64,000 nt of DNA from Allodiplogaster sudhausi (Eukaryota; Nematoda; Chromadorea; Rhabditida; Diplogasteridae), in contig CALZFC010000249.1 in the NCBI GenBank assembly GCA_945643635.1, positions 1,385,001 through 1,449,000 on the forward strand. The letters are read 5' to 3'. The stretch's first letter is position 1. Each line of letters opens with the position of its first letter. Below the pieces are notes generated by a model that worked only from the letters and a program-made list of their open reading frames with translations, had not been told where the DNA came from and did no database searches. The position numbers were made by a program, and so were the translations under genes. Below are positions 1-13,153 of this stretch, piece by piece.

Positions 1-269
1 ATAACATGGCAGAAGTGCTAACGGAAAGGAACACTGAAGAGATAGTATTATTCTAAAATGTAAAGTAGTAAGACATTGCCGGGTAAAATCGCATATTTTT
101 AAATAATGAAAAGAGTGAAGTTTGGATGAGGAAGAGAGAAAGAGGAAGAGAGGAAATCGTAAAGAAAATTAGATGCGCTGCTAGTACAGCAGAATTGTAC
201 CAGGCAGGAGGCACCACGACGCTGCCTCCTCACAGAGAGAAAGTAACGCGATGTTTTGACTCTCATTTC

Positions 270-367
270 GATCATTCTCTTTCTCTTTCTTTCTCTTTCT
301 CCTTCTCTCTCTCTCTCTCTCTCTCTTTCTTTCTTCCTCTCTCTCTCCTCTCTCTCTCCCTCTCTTT

Positions 368-402
<35 letters not shown>

Positions 403-672
403 GCTCTCTCACTCTCTCCCTCTCTCTGCCTTCTCTTATCTCTTCATCGGGGGTATCTTATCCGCTCTCATAACATCACGCACACCTCTGCACAGTGCAA
501 ACTGTAGCTGATTTGCGTTTCATAGCCTCGAGGCGCTGTGATGTGAGAGAGAGGGAGAGAAAGAGAGAGAAAGGGAGAGAGTGGGAGACAGAGAGAGAGT
601 AGGAGACAGAGAGTGAGAGAGAGAGAGTGGGAGACAGAGAGTGAGAGAGAGTGGGAGATAGAGAGTGAGAGA
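270..672. repeat. Facing CT and GA microsatellite arms
   Basis: A CT tract (about 270-428) is followed about 115 bases later by a GA tract (about 543-672) on the same strand. The two arms can pair as a long hairpin, and either arm alone is a mirror-repeat polypurine/polypyrimidine tract able to form triplex DNA. Both arms are impure. Confidence 0.7.
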
Positions 673-1055
673 GAAATAAGATATCGCATGATTCTAACTT
701 CTCGACAGAAGTGCATACAGAAGATGAACTACATCAGAGAACGAAGGGGGGCAATGTAAGCGAAATTGTAATTTAATTTAAAATTTTCAAAGTGACTTTA
801 ATAATTTAGAACCCCTTTGAATATTTGAACGATTTCATACGTGCTATTGATTTTTATTAATTAATTTTGTTAATTTATTTATAGTAATCATCGCGTTTTT
901 GTAGAGTAAAGCAGAAAAAAACAAATAAAGATCCATCAATCATAGAGAAAGAAAACGATTCGCGCAGCCTCACGAATCGGAGCTGTGCCGGAAACAGTAT
1001 GCCAGATGGGAGCTTGTCTGAGACGTTCGAGGAGCCTCTCAATCTCTCTTTCTCG

Positions 1056-1086
<31 letters not shown>

Positions 1087-1417
1087 TTTCCCTCTCTTCT
1101 CAGTCTCTCTCTTCTCTCTCTTTCGGTCTCTCTCTTCTCTCTCTGTCTCTCTTCTCTTCTCGTTCTCTCCATCTCTCTCTCTCTTCTCTCTCTCTCTCTC
1201 TCTTTCGCTGTCTCTCTCTCTCTCTCTTTCCGCCTTCCTCCCTCCTTAACCACATCCTTGATCACATTCTCTCGTCTTCGCTTGTTTTATGCGTACATGA
1301 CATCTTGGCGTACATTGCTTTAATGCATCTTTGCATATTTATCAGTCTTGCCTTCTGGCTCTGCATTTCCGTCTAGTTTTTCTCGCTATCTCTCCCACTC
1401 ACTCACCCTCTCTTTCG

Positions 1418-1448
<31 letters not shown>

Positions 1449-1858
1449 ATAATCTCTCTCTCTCTCTTAATCTCTCTTTCTCTCTGTCTCTCCCTCTCTC
1501 TTTCTCTGTTTCTCAACATCGTCCCTCTCTCTTACACTTTCTCATTTTCATCTCCTTTTGCGCGAATCCAAGAATGAATTGCGGGAAGACAAGAAGAAGA
1601 ATAAAGAGAAGAAGACCACCAATTTCCGGCCTCGGCGGCAGCAGCTTGCAGTTGGCCGGCCGGCGTCAATTTGCATGACAAGTTATCGGTGCCGTGAATT
1701 AGGGAAGAGAAAGCCGGTAGGGCCGTAAATTAGCTTTTGGACGCCGATTAGGGGAAAGAGAGAAAGGGAGAGAGAGAGTGAGAGAGAGAGAGAAAAGGGA
1801 AGAGAGGGAGAGAGAGTCTGAGAGAGAACGGGAGAGCTAGTGAGAGATAGACAGAACG

Positions 1859-1928
<70 letters not shown>

Positions 1929-2278
1929 GATCCACAGCATCTGTCTCCTACCATCTTACTAATCGGCACTAGCTGCATCAGAATAAAAGTTCATTTGTGA
2001 CCGGGCGATTACTCTTGCTATTACAACAGCGTTCTATTCGCTGTCTGTTTGTCTATCTCTCACTCTCTCTCTCTATCTATCTCTTTCTCTGTCTCTCACT
2101 CATTCGATCGCTCTCTCAAGATTACAACTTTTTGGTGCCAACTGAATAATAAATTTTCTTAAAAAGAGCAAATAGATCCGGCGCCTACTCGACGGTATTC
2201 AGCGGACAAAGCAACGCTTGCAGATTCATTTCCCATCTTTGTCCAATAAAACTCTCCTTCTCTCGCTTCTATCTCTCT

Positions 2279-2325
<47 letters not shown>

Positions 2326-2495
2326 CTCTGCTTCTCTTCCTTGTTACATCACACTTTCCCACCTTTTGTCCCTCCATACCCTCCAGACCTCCCTCTCTCA
2401 GGCTCTCTTTCTCAGCGCTCCTTCACATAACCGCTTTCGTATGACTCCCGTGTTTTGGTTATGGGCCCGTCAAAAGAATATGCGGCTGAGAGAAA

Positions 2496-2526
<31 letters not shown>

Positions 2527-2991
2527 AAGAGAGAAAGAGAGAGAGAGAGAGAGAAAGAAAGAGAAATGAGACATAAGGAAAGTGACAAGCATGAGAATGG
2601 TCAAGCATCCCGCTGGAGCTGCAAAGCGAAACGGAAGAAGGAATGGTTACACATTTCAAGTATCCAAGGAAGATATTAAACAGCGAGGTTTTTTTTTCGG
2701 CGCTGGCAATCTGCCAAAATAAAAGTTAAAAATTTTTTTCCTTCAATGCCGATTTTACAATTATACATGCAGTTATGCACGTTTTTTTCAAGTAATGTTT
2801 AGTAACATTTTCCTGACAATAATTAAAAAATTTTGTTAATCTAACACACAAAAACATACATCGCGAAAAGATCAAATTCGAACGTATGTACATATGTAAC
2901 ACAAATGCAAAAAAAGCGAAAGAAAAACTTTTACGGACACATGCAGAAGACCTCGTTAATGTGTTGTGAGCAAAAAGGACTGTCAGCTTGA

Positions 2992-3001
2992 GAAGAGAGA
3001 A

Positions 3002-3035
<34 letters not shown>

Positions 3036-3260
3036 AGGGAGGGAGGGAGGGAGGGAGGGAGGGAGGGAGGGAGGTAGAGAAGGAGGTAGAGAGGGAGAGA
3101 GAGAGCGAGAGAAGGAGGTAGAGAGGGAGAGAGAGAGCGAGAGAAGGAGAGAGAGAATGAGTTAGAGAGAGATGAGATGAGATAGAGAGAGTGAGAAGGA
3201 AAGAGAGAGTGGGATTGAGAGAGAGAGGGAGGGAGGGAGAGCAGTAAGGATAGAGAGTGA
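2992..3260. repeat. GA microsatellite with GGGA tetranucleotide array
   Basis: A purine-only tract in which about 3026-3073 is a run of GGGA/GGAG tetranucleotides, giving many GGG runs on one strand. It is flanked by GA dinucleotide repeats with AGGTAGAG insertions. A G-quadruplex-compatible spacing is visible. Confidence 0.75.
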
Positions 3261-3561
3261 CCTCCCAGAGCAGTACTGGAGGTGGTGTACGATAGATGTG
3301 CATAATGTGTAGTCGTAATGGTGACTTGAAAAAAAAACCGAATTCGTTCGCTCTCCCTCTTTTTATCTCTCTCTCTCTTTCTCTCTTCCTTGTTTCTCTC
3401 TATTCATTCTTTCCTTCCTCTTTGTTTCTCTCTATTCTTTCTCTCTTTCTCCTCCTTATCTCTGTCTCTCTCTCTCTCTCCCTCTCTCTTTCACTCCCCC
3501 CTCTCTCTCCTCCATCTCTCTCTCTCTCTCACTCCCACTCTCTCAATACTCTTTCTTTTTG

Positions 3562-3598
<37 letters not shown>

Positions 3599-3953
3599 TC
3601 ATCGCTCCTCACATCCACACCAACACCGTTCACACCATCCAGCTAACTACCTTTCTTCGTAATACCGATGTATGCGTACGTACTCATAAACGTCCTGGCA
3701 ACAGCAGGGCACGTATTTATGGCAGGCCACCTAGCCGGGCCGTGAAATAGGGTGCGAACTATAACTGCTTCACGGTCCGCTGCTAGCTGGCTCTGACCCC
3801 GGCACCGGAATTGTCCTGCTTTCTCAGCAGCTGTTTTATATCGGGAGGCTATTCTTGCACCAGTGCAGCACAATTTATAGGGCCATTTGCGCAATGTTTC
3901 CTTTCATGGACATATTCTCATTCTTTCTCTGTCTCCAACCCTCTTCTATTATG

Positions 3954-4000
<47 letters not shown>

Positions 4001-4288
4001 GTCGACCCTACCATGATCACTCTTCTCTCTCATTTCGTTCTCTCTCTGCTCTCTCACTCTATCTGTTTCGCTCTCTCTCACCTCTTTCTCTCTCTACTCT
4101 CTACTCTCTCTCTCTATATCTCTCTCTCTCTCACTCTCTCTCCCAACACATCGCTCATGTTCCGATGTCGGTATGTATCGGAAACGCGTAGAAGAGATTG
4201 CGCAATAATCCACGCCAATTCATCACTCATCGCGAGAATGAATGGGATGGGTCGTGCTCAAGGGAAGGGATGGCAGAGGAGGAAAAGC

Positions 4289-4322
<34 letters not shown>

Positions 4323-4686
4323 GGGGAGAGAGAGGGGAGAGAGATGTGATGAGGGGAAGAAAGAGAGAGAGGGAAGAGATAGAGCGATAGATAGAGAGAG
4401 AGAGAAGAGAAAGAGAGGCAGAGAGAGAGACTGAGAGAGATAGAGACGATGGCATGGAAGACACTCTCCCTTCATGGAAAACGGGGAGTGGGATCATATC
4501 GAGAAAGAATGCCTTTAGGGCAGTTTAGGCATGTTGGCAGGAAGCACCGAGACTTATCCTAGGCGCTTCCAACCATTCAGAGACAACAGCGAACAAGCAA
4601 AGCAGAGGTAGACAGGGGTCAAGAGAGGCTTGGCAACAGAAGCCATTCTCCTTCATTATCTCAGACTATTTCTCTCAGTCTCTCTC

Positions 4687-4721
<35 letters not shown>

Positions 4722-4774
4722 CTCTCTCTCACTATCTCTCATTCTCTCTCACTCTCTCTCTTGTTCTCTCTCTT

Positions 4775-4816
<42 letters not shown>

Positions 4817-5112
4817 GCTCTCAATCGCTCTATCTCACTCTCTCTACCTCTCTATTTATCTCACTCTCTCTCTCAATCTCACTCTCAATCTCTCGCTCTC
4901 TCTCTCTCTGTCGTTTTCTCTCTTTCTTTCTCTCCATCTCTTACTCCTTCTCGTTTTCCATCTACCCCCCCCCCCCCTTCTTATTCGTTTAGCGGGTCAC
5001 GATCTCCAATGATTCCAGATTGCAGCCATACACAACCGACTGGCATCATCATTCAAAGAACCTATTCAAGTGACCACCCGATACTTAACCTTTATTCTCT
5101 TTCCATCTCGCT

Positions 5113-5147
<35 letters not shown>

Positions 5148-5226
5148 TCTTTCCCTCTGCTCTCTCTTTCTCTCGCTCTCTCTCTCTCTGCTCTCTCTCG
5201 CTCTCTCTGCTCTCTGCTCTCTCTCT

Positions 5227-5266
<40 letters not shown>

Positions 5267-5542
5267 TCCCCCTCTACCCTCCTCCCCCAGACCACCCCCA
5301 ATTGGCCCCCGGCTCATTGGCTCCGCATGGCAGTCGAAGCGACGATAAATGAGCATGCCGATTCGGCACACTTGTCTTTGTCTCCATTCTTGATTGCTCT
5401 CTATTTCATCTCTCTTCCTATCTTCCTCTATCTCTCTGTCTCTGTCTCTCTCTCTCTTTCTCTCTTTCTCTCTATCTTCCTCTCTCTCGCTCTCCCTCTT
5501 TCTCTCCCTGTTCTCTTTTCTCTCTCTCCTTGATTATATCAT

Positions 5543-5580
<38 letters not shown>

Positions 5581-6152
5581 ATCTCTCTGTGCGGTCATTT
5601 GGTCTTGACCAGATTGTTGCCCGCCAGAGGCAACAAGCCGGAACCTGCAAGGCGGCCACTCGAAAGGAGAGCAATTTTGGACAAAGAAAAGAGAAGGGAA
5701 TTATGCACTCTTATTCACACTAATAAAATCACTCAAAAGTCAAAATTCTTGAACATTTTCCATAGTCTGCAAATACATCATTACCTTTCAAAGTGTAAAG
5801 ACGAATAATGAATGAACTTTCCTGTTTATTGGTGTATATAAAGAAAGAAGAAAGCGAGAGAGAGAGATAGAGAGAGTGGAGAGAGAGAGAGTGGAGAGAG
5901 AGGAAGGGAGAGAGTGAGCAACACCGAGGGATAGATATAAAGATCGGGTGAGAGACCGTTGACTGAAGGATTATTTAGCAAAAAAAAGGACTTACGCAGT
6001 GATAGCATAAGGGTAATATAAAAATTTGTTTCGAAGAAAAGATAATAAAATTTGTTTCCAGCGATATTGTAGAAATGATTTGTGAGCATCAGTGGGGGTG
6101 GGGGGGCATACACGCATCTGTAAGAAGTGCTGGAATGAAGAAGCGAGAAAGG

Positions 6153-6231
<79 letters not shown>

Positions 6232-6461
6232 AGAAAGAGAGAACATTAGAAAGCGGGGGAAGAGAGAAACAGAGGAACAGAGATTGAAATATTGAAGAGG
6301 GCCACTGATCTCCCGCGCGCCTTTAGAGCCGGTTCGTCAAGTGTGCCCTTATTTCAAATTGGACAAATGGGAATGTTATGACTATCATTGCAGGCGGTAC
6401 CGGTCTTTGTAGCTTTATGTGTTACAAGGGGTTGAAAGAGGACTGAGAGAGAGAGAGTGAT

Positions 6462-6511
<50 letters not shown>

Positions 6512-6904
6512 AGAGAGAGATTCATAGAGCGAGAGATCAGCGGGTGGGAGACGTTTGTGAGTGATAGGGGAGGAAGTGAAAGATTGAGAGAGAGAGGGAA
6601 TTGTCAGGGAGGGAGAAGGAATCATATGTCATCGGGAGGCATAGGAATGAGATACGTTGGAGCCTACTCCGTGAGACATCTCCCTTGGGATCCTGAGTGA
6701 GCCGTTTCGGGTTGGAATGAGAAGAGGAGGAGGAGTACGCGGTCAGCAACGCATTTGCATATAAAGCCCATTTCACCGCCCAGCCGATACCATGCTGGGT
6801 GAAACAAATGTATGTATAAAAGTGCTCTTTTTTATACAATCGTCATGAAATGAAATTAAAAGCGAAATTTGCACTAATATAATCAGGTACCTAAAAAATT
6901 TATA

Positions 6905-7000
6905 CATGTTCATGAACTCTCTCCGCGACAAGTTCAGGAACTCTCACTGAACTGTTCATGAACTTTCTGTGACACGACTGTGAACTTTCCGTGACCTTCT
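6905..7000. repeat. Short tandem GAACT-TTC motif array
   Basis: Four imperfect copies of a roughly 20-base unit of the form TTCATGAACTYTCYGTGAC lie one after another, including TTCATGAACT, TTCAGGAACT, TTCATGAACT and TGTGAACTTTCC. It is not a microsatellite, and no gene is seen nearby. Confidence 0.6.
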
Positions 7001-8408
7001 CATCTCCAACTCTTGTTTCTCTTCGTTCTCTTGCATATCATATCTCTCTTTACTGCGTATCTACGTGTGTTCTCGTCCGACTCTGTACAACCAAAGCGGT
7101 GGAATTCTGTACGGGAGAAACGTTGAGACAAAAACAATTGTCGCGACATAATACTGAAACAGTCGAGAGAGAGAGAGGGAGGGAGAGAGAGAGAGAGAGA
7201 CAAGCGTAATCTTATCGCAGAATTTCAGAATTTGCTGCCATTCCTTCATAATTCGCCTAGTATTTTGACGTGTGTGTAGTTAGAATTCAAACACATACAT
7301 AAAATACTAGGAGAATACTGAAGGATGGACAGACAGAGAGAGAGAGAGAGTGAGAGAGAGAGAGAGAGAGATGACAGAGAGAGAGAGAGGGAAAGAGAAA
7401 GAGAGACTGACGAAAACGTAAAGTCTACTACAGTGTCCGAGTAGCTCTCATCATGTATAAGAAAGTAGAATAAGTGTGTAGACGATATGAGCAGCATACG
7501 CGAGTGGGTGGGTGCTGGATACGAGTTGGCATAACATATGTTAGCCAATCGATAAGTTCATTCTTTCGTTCAGAGGAAATTATCCGGGGAAAAATAGAAA
7601 AGATTTTTTTTTGCGCGCTTACTTCTAATTCCATAGGAACGACCACATCATACATATTTATTGTTAATCGGGAGGAGAAGAGCTGACAATGAGACAAATT
7701 TTTTCAAAGACAGATGAGTGAAGAGAGAGGAGAGGGCAGAGAAAAGTGTCACGCGGAGAAAGAGGCGAATTTGTCGTCGTCGGGAATCAATGAAATCTTG
7801 GCCAGAAAATGGCGAGCAAATAAAACTTGTTTAAAATTTGAATTTCCCGCGCGCCCGAGACAAATGCACCTTTCTCGGATATTCAGAAGAGAGCAGCAAA
7901 ATATAAAGAAAAAAGAAAAACAAATTCCCGTAATACACAATCTAACGATCACTTACGCATTGATTAAGAAGAGAAGAGAAGAGAATAGAGAAATAAACTG
8001 GCAACGAGCTCGTGTGGGCGGGGAGAGAATTTTATAGTAAAGGGGTTCACAAAAATAAAAATTCGCGCACCCTAGACTGGGCGAGTTTGCCACTCTAAAG
8101 GATTTGCTTATAGGCGGTAAATGTAAGGAGAATACTTACGCGATAGGGAGCAATGAACAGAGTTAACAGTTGATTCATACCAGATAAGGCCCTGATCCCG
8201 GACATATAAATATAACTTATATATTTTCTCTCGCTCTGATAATGAGGGGACACACATGGAGAATAATCACGACAATGAGAGCCAAAAAACAAAACAAGCA
8301 AACAAATGAAAGGAGATGAAGAAGAAAAACCTAGGAGAGATATAAGAAGATACGCGCAAGTCCATATAAAAGGTCTTTTAGGGTCTTAGGGCATCTTGAG
8401 GCCCGTTA

Positions 8409-8473
8409 GGGCCGTAAATTAGGGTTCCTTAGAGCCCTAATTTACGGCCCCTAAGAGCCCTAATTTACGGCCC
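8409..8473. repeat. Palindromic hairpin beside the mo25 stop codon
   Basis: GGGCCGTAAATTAGGG (8409-8424) is followed after ten bases by its exact reverse complement (8435-8450), and then by a second copy of that arm at 8458-8473. It lies just past the mo25 stop codon (8482), so it would fall in the mo25 3' UTR. A related half-site, AGGGCCGTAAATTAG, occurs near 1720. The stem of 16 perfect pairs is seen directly; any role in 3' end formation is inferred. Confidence 0.8.
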
Positions 8474-8481
8474 TCCCCCTT

Positions 8482-8892
8482 TCAAGCTCGCATCTCTTGT
8501 ATCTGCTTGACGAGGTAGGCCTTCTCGTCGTTGAACTGCTCGTCCTCGGTTCGGTCGTTGTGGAAGGCGGTGAGGAATTCGACAAGGCGTTCGCGATTCC
8601 GCAGTAGAATGTCCGCGATCGGGCGCGGCTTATTCGGATTGGCGACGAAGACCTAGAGAATAAATCAGTTAATGAAATAACTATATTTTTTTTGTTAAAA
8701 TTTGTTAAAAATATTTTTTTCTGATAAAGAATAATTCTTTTAATTTTTTATCTATAAAAAAAGTAGTTTGGATTCGCGACGAAGACCTAGAGAGAAATCA
8801 GTTGTGAAATAACTATATTTATATATTATAGAGAATAACAACTTCAAAAAGGACCTGAACGCCCTATCGCTACGCATTCCTTTATACGGTTC

Positions 8893-8938
<46 letters not shown>

Positions 8939-9611
8939 GAGGGAGAGAGAGAGAGGGAGAGAGAGAAAAAGAGAAAGGGAGAGAGAGAGAGAGAAAGGGA
9001 GAGGGAGAGAGAGAGAGGGGGGGAGAGAGAGCAGAAGAGCGTCGGTTTGAAGAGATTTCTCATATCAAATATAATAATTATTTACTTTATTACATAAAAT
9101 AATACTACATTAATTGAAAAAAAGATTGCACACCTTGAAGACATGGAATGCCTCGAACTGGATGGACTTGCTCTTCTCCTTTAGCAGATTCATCATCAAC
9201 TTGAGATTCTCCGGATTGCTGATGTAGCGAGTCATGACGTTGAAGTTGTGGCGGTCGAGGAGCAGCTCGCCGAGCAGCTGATATTTATTTATTAGTTGAT
9301 TGATTAATTAAATAATTAATTAGTTAATAAATTAGTAAATAAATGATGAGTAAATATGAGCAAATAAATATATAAATAAGTAAATATAAACACACAACTA
9401 AAGCAGAAGTCTTTGGTTCATTGGAGATGAAAACAAAATCTAGCTATAGATTTTAATCAATTGCTCTCCTTCGGTTCATAAATGTACCATCTTTAAAAAA
9501 ATCAATATTCATATGTTAATTGCAAGTTAAGAAATCAAATTATCATAATAAATTAAACTATATATATTTTTCTTAATAAATAAATAAACAAATGAGTAAA
9601 GAAATAAATAA

Positions 9612-9642
<31 letters not shown>

Positions 9643-10045
9643 CATTAAAAATACAAATATTTAATTTAATTAAAATAAATTAAGAGGTTCCCTCTGGGTA
9701 CCTTCAGCGACTGTCGCCTCGTCACGTAGTTCTCCGACACCAGCAACTTCTGATACTTCTCGAAGAAGCGGTCGTAGTTCGCATCCAGGAATTCGGCACA
9801 CATCGTCTTGTGCTTCGTGATCAGGTCCTCAAGATGCAAAGATGAGAGAGAGAGAGATAGAGAGAAAGATAGAGAGAAAAGAAGACAGAGAGAGAGAGAG
9901 AGAAGGAAATAGAGAGAGAAAGTGACTGAGAGAGAAGGCGATAGAGAGAGAGAGAGAGAGAGAGAGAGAAGGCGATAGAGAGAGAGAGATAGAAAGAGAG
10001 AGAGAGAGGCAGACAGAGAGAGAGATAGAGAGAGAGAGGGAAGAC

Positions 10046-10078
<33 letters not shown>

Positions 10079-10082
10079 AGAC

Positions 10083-10123
<41 letters not shown>

Positions 10124-11181
10124 AATGCAAACCTTGAAAGTGGCAAAAGCATCCGATGCGATGTCGAATGAACTGAGCTCGACAAAGTCGAAGAACTTGT
10201 AGAAGGACTCGTGGTGGAGGATCAGCTTAAATTACGAATTTTTTCTATTAAAAATGTTATTTTTTCTTTTTTTATTACAAAAATAATTAATAATTTTAAA
10301 TAATACAATTCATCATTCAATTCGCTTCTTTTTTTTCCTCTCCACCAACTGAAATCTTAATAAACACACACTAAAATCAGAACGAATAACAACATAATAT
10401 AATATTAAATATTGCTAATAATTTTGCTCTTCCTACCCACCGGTCCCCGTCGTACTAGGTCATGGCGTCCATTAGGCTTCCCGTGTGTTGCTATATAAAT
10501 ATTGTGGTTAATAATAAAAGAAGGGATAAAAATTCATAAATAAATAAATAGATAAACGAACAAACAAATGATTAAAAAATCAATATTTAATTAATTAATT
10601 AATTAACACCTTCGCCAGATGGTCATGTCGAATACATTCGCGCAGCATCGATCCACAAGTCACGGCAATGTCTGGCGATTCGTAGCTGCAAGCATACTTT
10701 GGTTCTCGGCGGTAAAAAAAAGAAAAAAACAACGAAACCAAAGTAATGCTGCTTTCACATATATAACTTAGCTATTAATGTTAATAATTATAATAACATG
10801 AATATTTCTATCTTTGGAACATAATTTCCTTTTCATAGCCCTCCTAACGACTAACAACAAGCGATGGGATAAAACGATGCGAGCAAATTAAACTTTTCTC
10901 GCGCCCCCCTTTTGAGTAGCTAGGATAGGTTAAAACGCCATTTTTAAGAATAAATTTCAAGCATCAAAATCAAGGTGGTCTATGATCACGCAGAGGGGGT
11001 GAGGGTCTAAAAACTAGGATCCAGTCTAAGTAGACCCCAGGCCGGACGGAGGTGGGCCTTGCTCGTACCCCTTGACGAGTTGCTGCAGCATATCCGGCCG
11101 CGCACACAGGTACTCGACGGTGGGAGAGCGAGTGCCGATTTGACGGCGGAGCAGATTGTTGAAGATCAGAGCGACATCCTG

Positions 11182-11213
<32 letters not shown>

Positions 11214-11225
11214 GTGAGGAGAGCA

Positions 11226-11266
<41 letters not shown>

Positions 11267-11429
11267 AGGGAATAGGGTCTTGTGCTGATAACACTTTAAA
11301 AGAGATTTCTTTTAAAATCAGTTTCCAGTAAAGTGAAGGTTACGGAAAGAAAACATATATAATTTATAAGCATAAATGCAACCAATGAAAGCCCACGGCC
11401 ATCCATTAACTAAAGCTTATTCGTTGCTC

Positions 11430-11465
<36 letters not shown>

Positions 11466-13153
11466 GATTCATGATCATATTGTGAAGTAAAAATTGTAGT
11501 AAATAACAATTTGCCCGTAATAAACTTCATCCAGACCAGCCAGCCCATCACTGCTCCCTCTGACTCAATGATATAAAGCGAATGATCGGCGAGTAAAACC
11601 ACGGAGGCACAATGGAGCGGACAAAGGGAAATGATGAGAGGCCATATATAATTATTTAGTTTCAAGAATAACAACTGTTATTCTTGAAACAAAATAATTA
11701 TGTTTGTTCCTTTTTCCTTATTAATTCAATTTTAGGCTCCTTCTTTCCTTTTCTACTTCTTGTCTCCTATCTATGAATTCTTGAAATCGGCGCAAAGTCC
11801 AGAAAAAAAGGAAGAAAATAAAAAGGTGGTCTTGGCCGAGTAAATAAATATCAAAGAGCAGTTGCAGGGATAAAAAAAACGCCCGATTACCATACTAGCT
11901 CTTTCAAATTCAATGAAAAATCATTGATCTTCTGAATCAAATAAAATGAATGGGAGAGAAATGGAGAAGGTAGAAGTATTATATCGATAATAAATTGAGA
12001 TAATAATTGGCTAACTAAATAAATAAATAAAATTAAATAAATAAACAAATAAATATACAAACAATAAAGATATAAATAAATAAAAGACCCTCGCTAACTT
12101 TCTTGCTCTCAAAGTCGAACTTGGCGAGATTGCGGATGAGAGAGGGAAGCACGTTCGCAGAGTATGTCTCCTGCGCCAGTTGGGCCACCTTCAAGCGAAA
12201 ATTATGTTCTTTATTATAATTATTTACTATTTCAATCATTTCAAATTAAAATTACTAGCAGCATTTATCTGCTTCATTCATTTCACTATTCGAGAACAAT
12301 TCTTTTAATGCAAGAAAGCAAGAGCATTATTCTTTGTTTCAGTGTAAAAAAAAATTAATCAAGGTAAAATTATTCTAAGAAAAACTCAATTGACATTAAT
12401 TTCTATAGCTTTCATTTCGGGGAAGATATATTGGTCCACGTTTTCCCGAAAACCACGTATGATAGTAGGAAGAAAAGAAATTAAATAATTTGTCCATGAA
12501 AAAGAAATCCACAGAACTTTGCCCTCTGCGTCTTTGTTATGACATGCTTTTTTTTCTTGAGGAGTACGGTAGATATTTTTAGGTCCTTGACGGATTCTTA
12601 AAATTATAATATACTTCTAACCTGCTCCGTGTGCGGCTCCTGTCCCTCCTGGCCATATATGATGCCCTTGACTGCTTGAAGCCATCGGCCGACCTGGAAA
12701 TGCAACAAGCAACTTTTTTCAAATTTAATTTTATTACTTTCACATTCTATGAATGCAAGAACTTTCTGGTGTTAAAACTTTTAGAGCGCAGTAATCATGA
12801 GCAAAATTATGTATACGATAGTGGGATTCTACGGTTATTAAAAAAAACAATTTTTTCGTTAAGGGAGTTCTTCGTTAGCTCCGAGAAAACATGACTTTTC
12901 AATGTTTTCTTTCGGATAAGTAATCAAGGAGCGACTGGAGAGGGGGTCTAGATTGGCCCCACAGGCTTGGACCCCGACAGGGGGGGGCAATTAGAGTACC
13001 CAATAATACAGCCCTCTACTGGGTCCCACTCACCTCTTCGACCGCTTTCTCGCTCTTCTTGTCGCCCTTCTCAATGAGCGCCAGGGCCTCCTTGAGATTC
13101 TTGATAATGTCCGCGGGCGATTTGTGCGATTTGCCAAAGATCGGAAGCGGCAT
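8482..13153 (-). CDS. mop-25: Mo25/CAB39 scaffold protein (STRAD-LKB1 and GCK kinase partner)
   Basis: Mo25 is an armadillo-like helical scaffold that activates the STRAD-LKB1 complex and STE20-family kinases. Nine minus-strand exons join in frame: 13153-13034, 12693-12622, 12188-12099, 11178-11069, 10685-10610, 10225-10133, 9827-9702, 9277-9134 and 8652-8482. This gives 1002 nt, 333 aa (human 341). The start [20 protein letters not shown] matches the family N-terminus. Other family blocks are [83 protein letters not shown] and [16 protein letters not shown]. The ATG at 13153 is the only one giving the family start. Acceptors are partly unusual (TTTAAG before 10225, TTGAG before 9827). GA/CT tracts fill several introns. 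Intron 8 holds a duplicated exon start, and the leader acceptor is also duplicated. The C. elegans-style symbol is by family only. Confidence 0.96.
8748..8792 (-). other. Duplicated acceptor and start of mo25 exon 9 (possible alternative terminal exon)
   Basis: 134 bases upstream of the true exon 9 acceptor, the same CTCTAG acceptor recurs, followed (from 8786 downward) by seven codons reading VFVANPN, the same seven residues that open exon 9 at 8652. The copy then diverges to YFFYR and a TAA at 8750-8748. The 21 shared coding bases differ at three positions (GCC/GCG, CCG/CCA, AAT/AAC), all synonymous. Homology continues upstream of the acceptor into intron sequence (AAATCAGTT..GAAATAACTATATTT in both). 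If used, this exon would give a Mo25 truncated after residue 276 plus 12 residues. Confidence 0.75.
9841..10120. repeat. GA/CT microsatellite filling mo25 intron 6
   Basis: The plus strand is an impure GA tract (CT in the sense of the gene) with interspersed GACAGAC units, occupying nearly the whole intron between exons 6 and 7 of mo25. It runs almost to the noncanonical-looking TTGAG acceptor of exon 7. Confidence 0.85.

Larger units (their letters stand above)
1..8400. other. Gene-free region with GA/CT microsatellites
   Basis: I see no exon with recognisable protein similarity here. The region is unique AT-rich DNA broken up by impure (CT)n and (GA)n tracts. CT tracts lie at about 270-428, 1039-1245, 1400-1535, 2045-2115, 2265-2330, 3340-3605, 3958-4145, 4660-4940, 5095-5270 and 5420-5592. 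GA tracts lie at about 543-672, 1750-1926, 2486-2570, 2992-3260, 4285-4445, 5855-5920, 6150-6245, 6440-6535, 7165-7200 and 7335-7410. Open frames inside them read as Ser/Leu or Arg/Glu runs and are artefacts of a dinucleotide repeat having no stop codon. At 8042-8090 there is a copy of the dispersed CCTAGA/GGCGAGTTT motif described in the findings. Confidence 0.8.
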
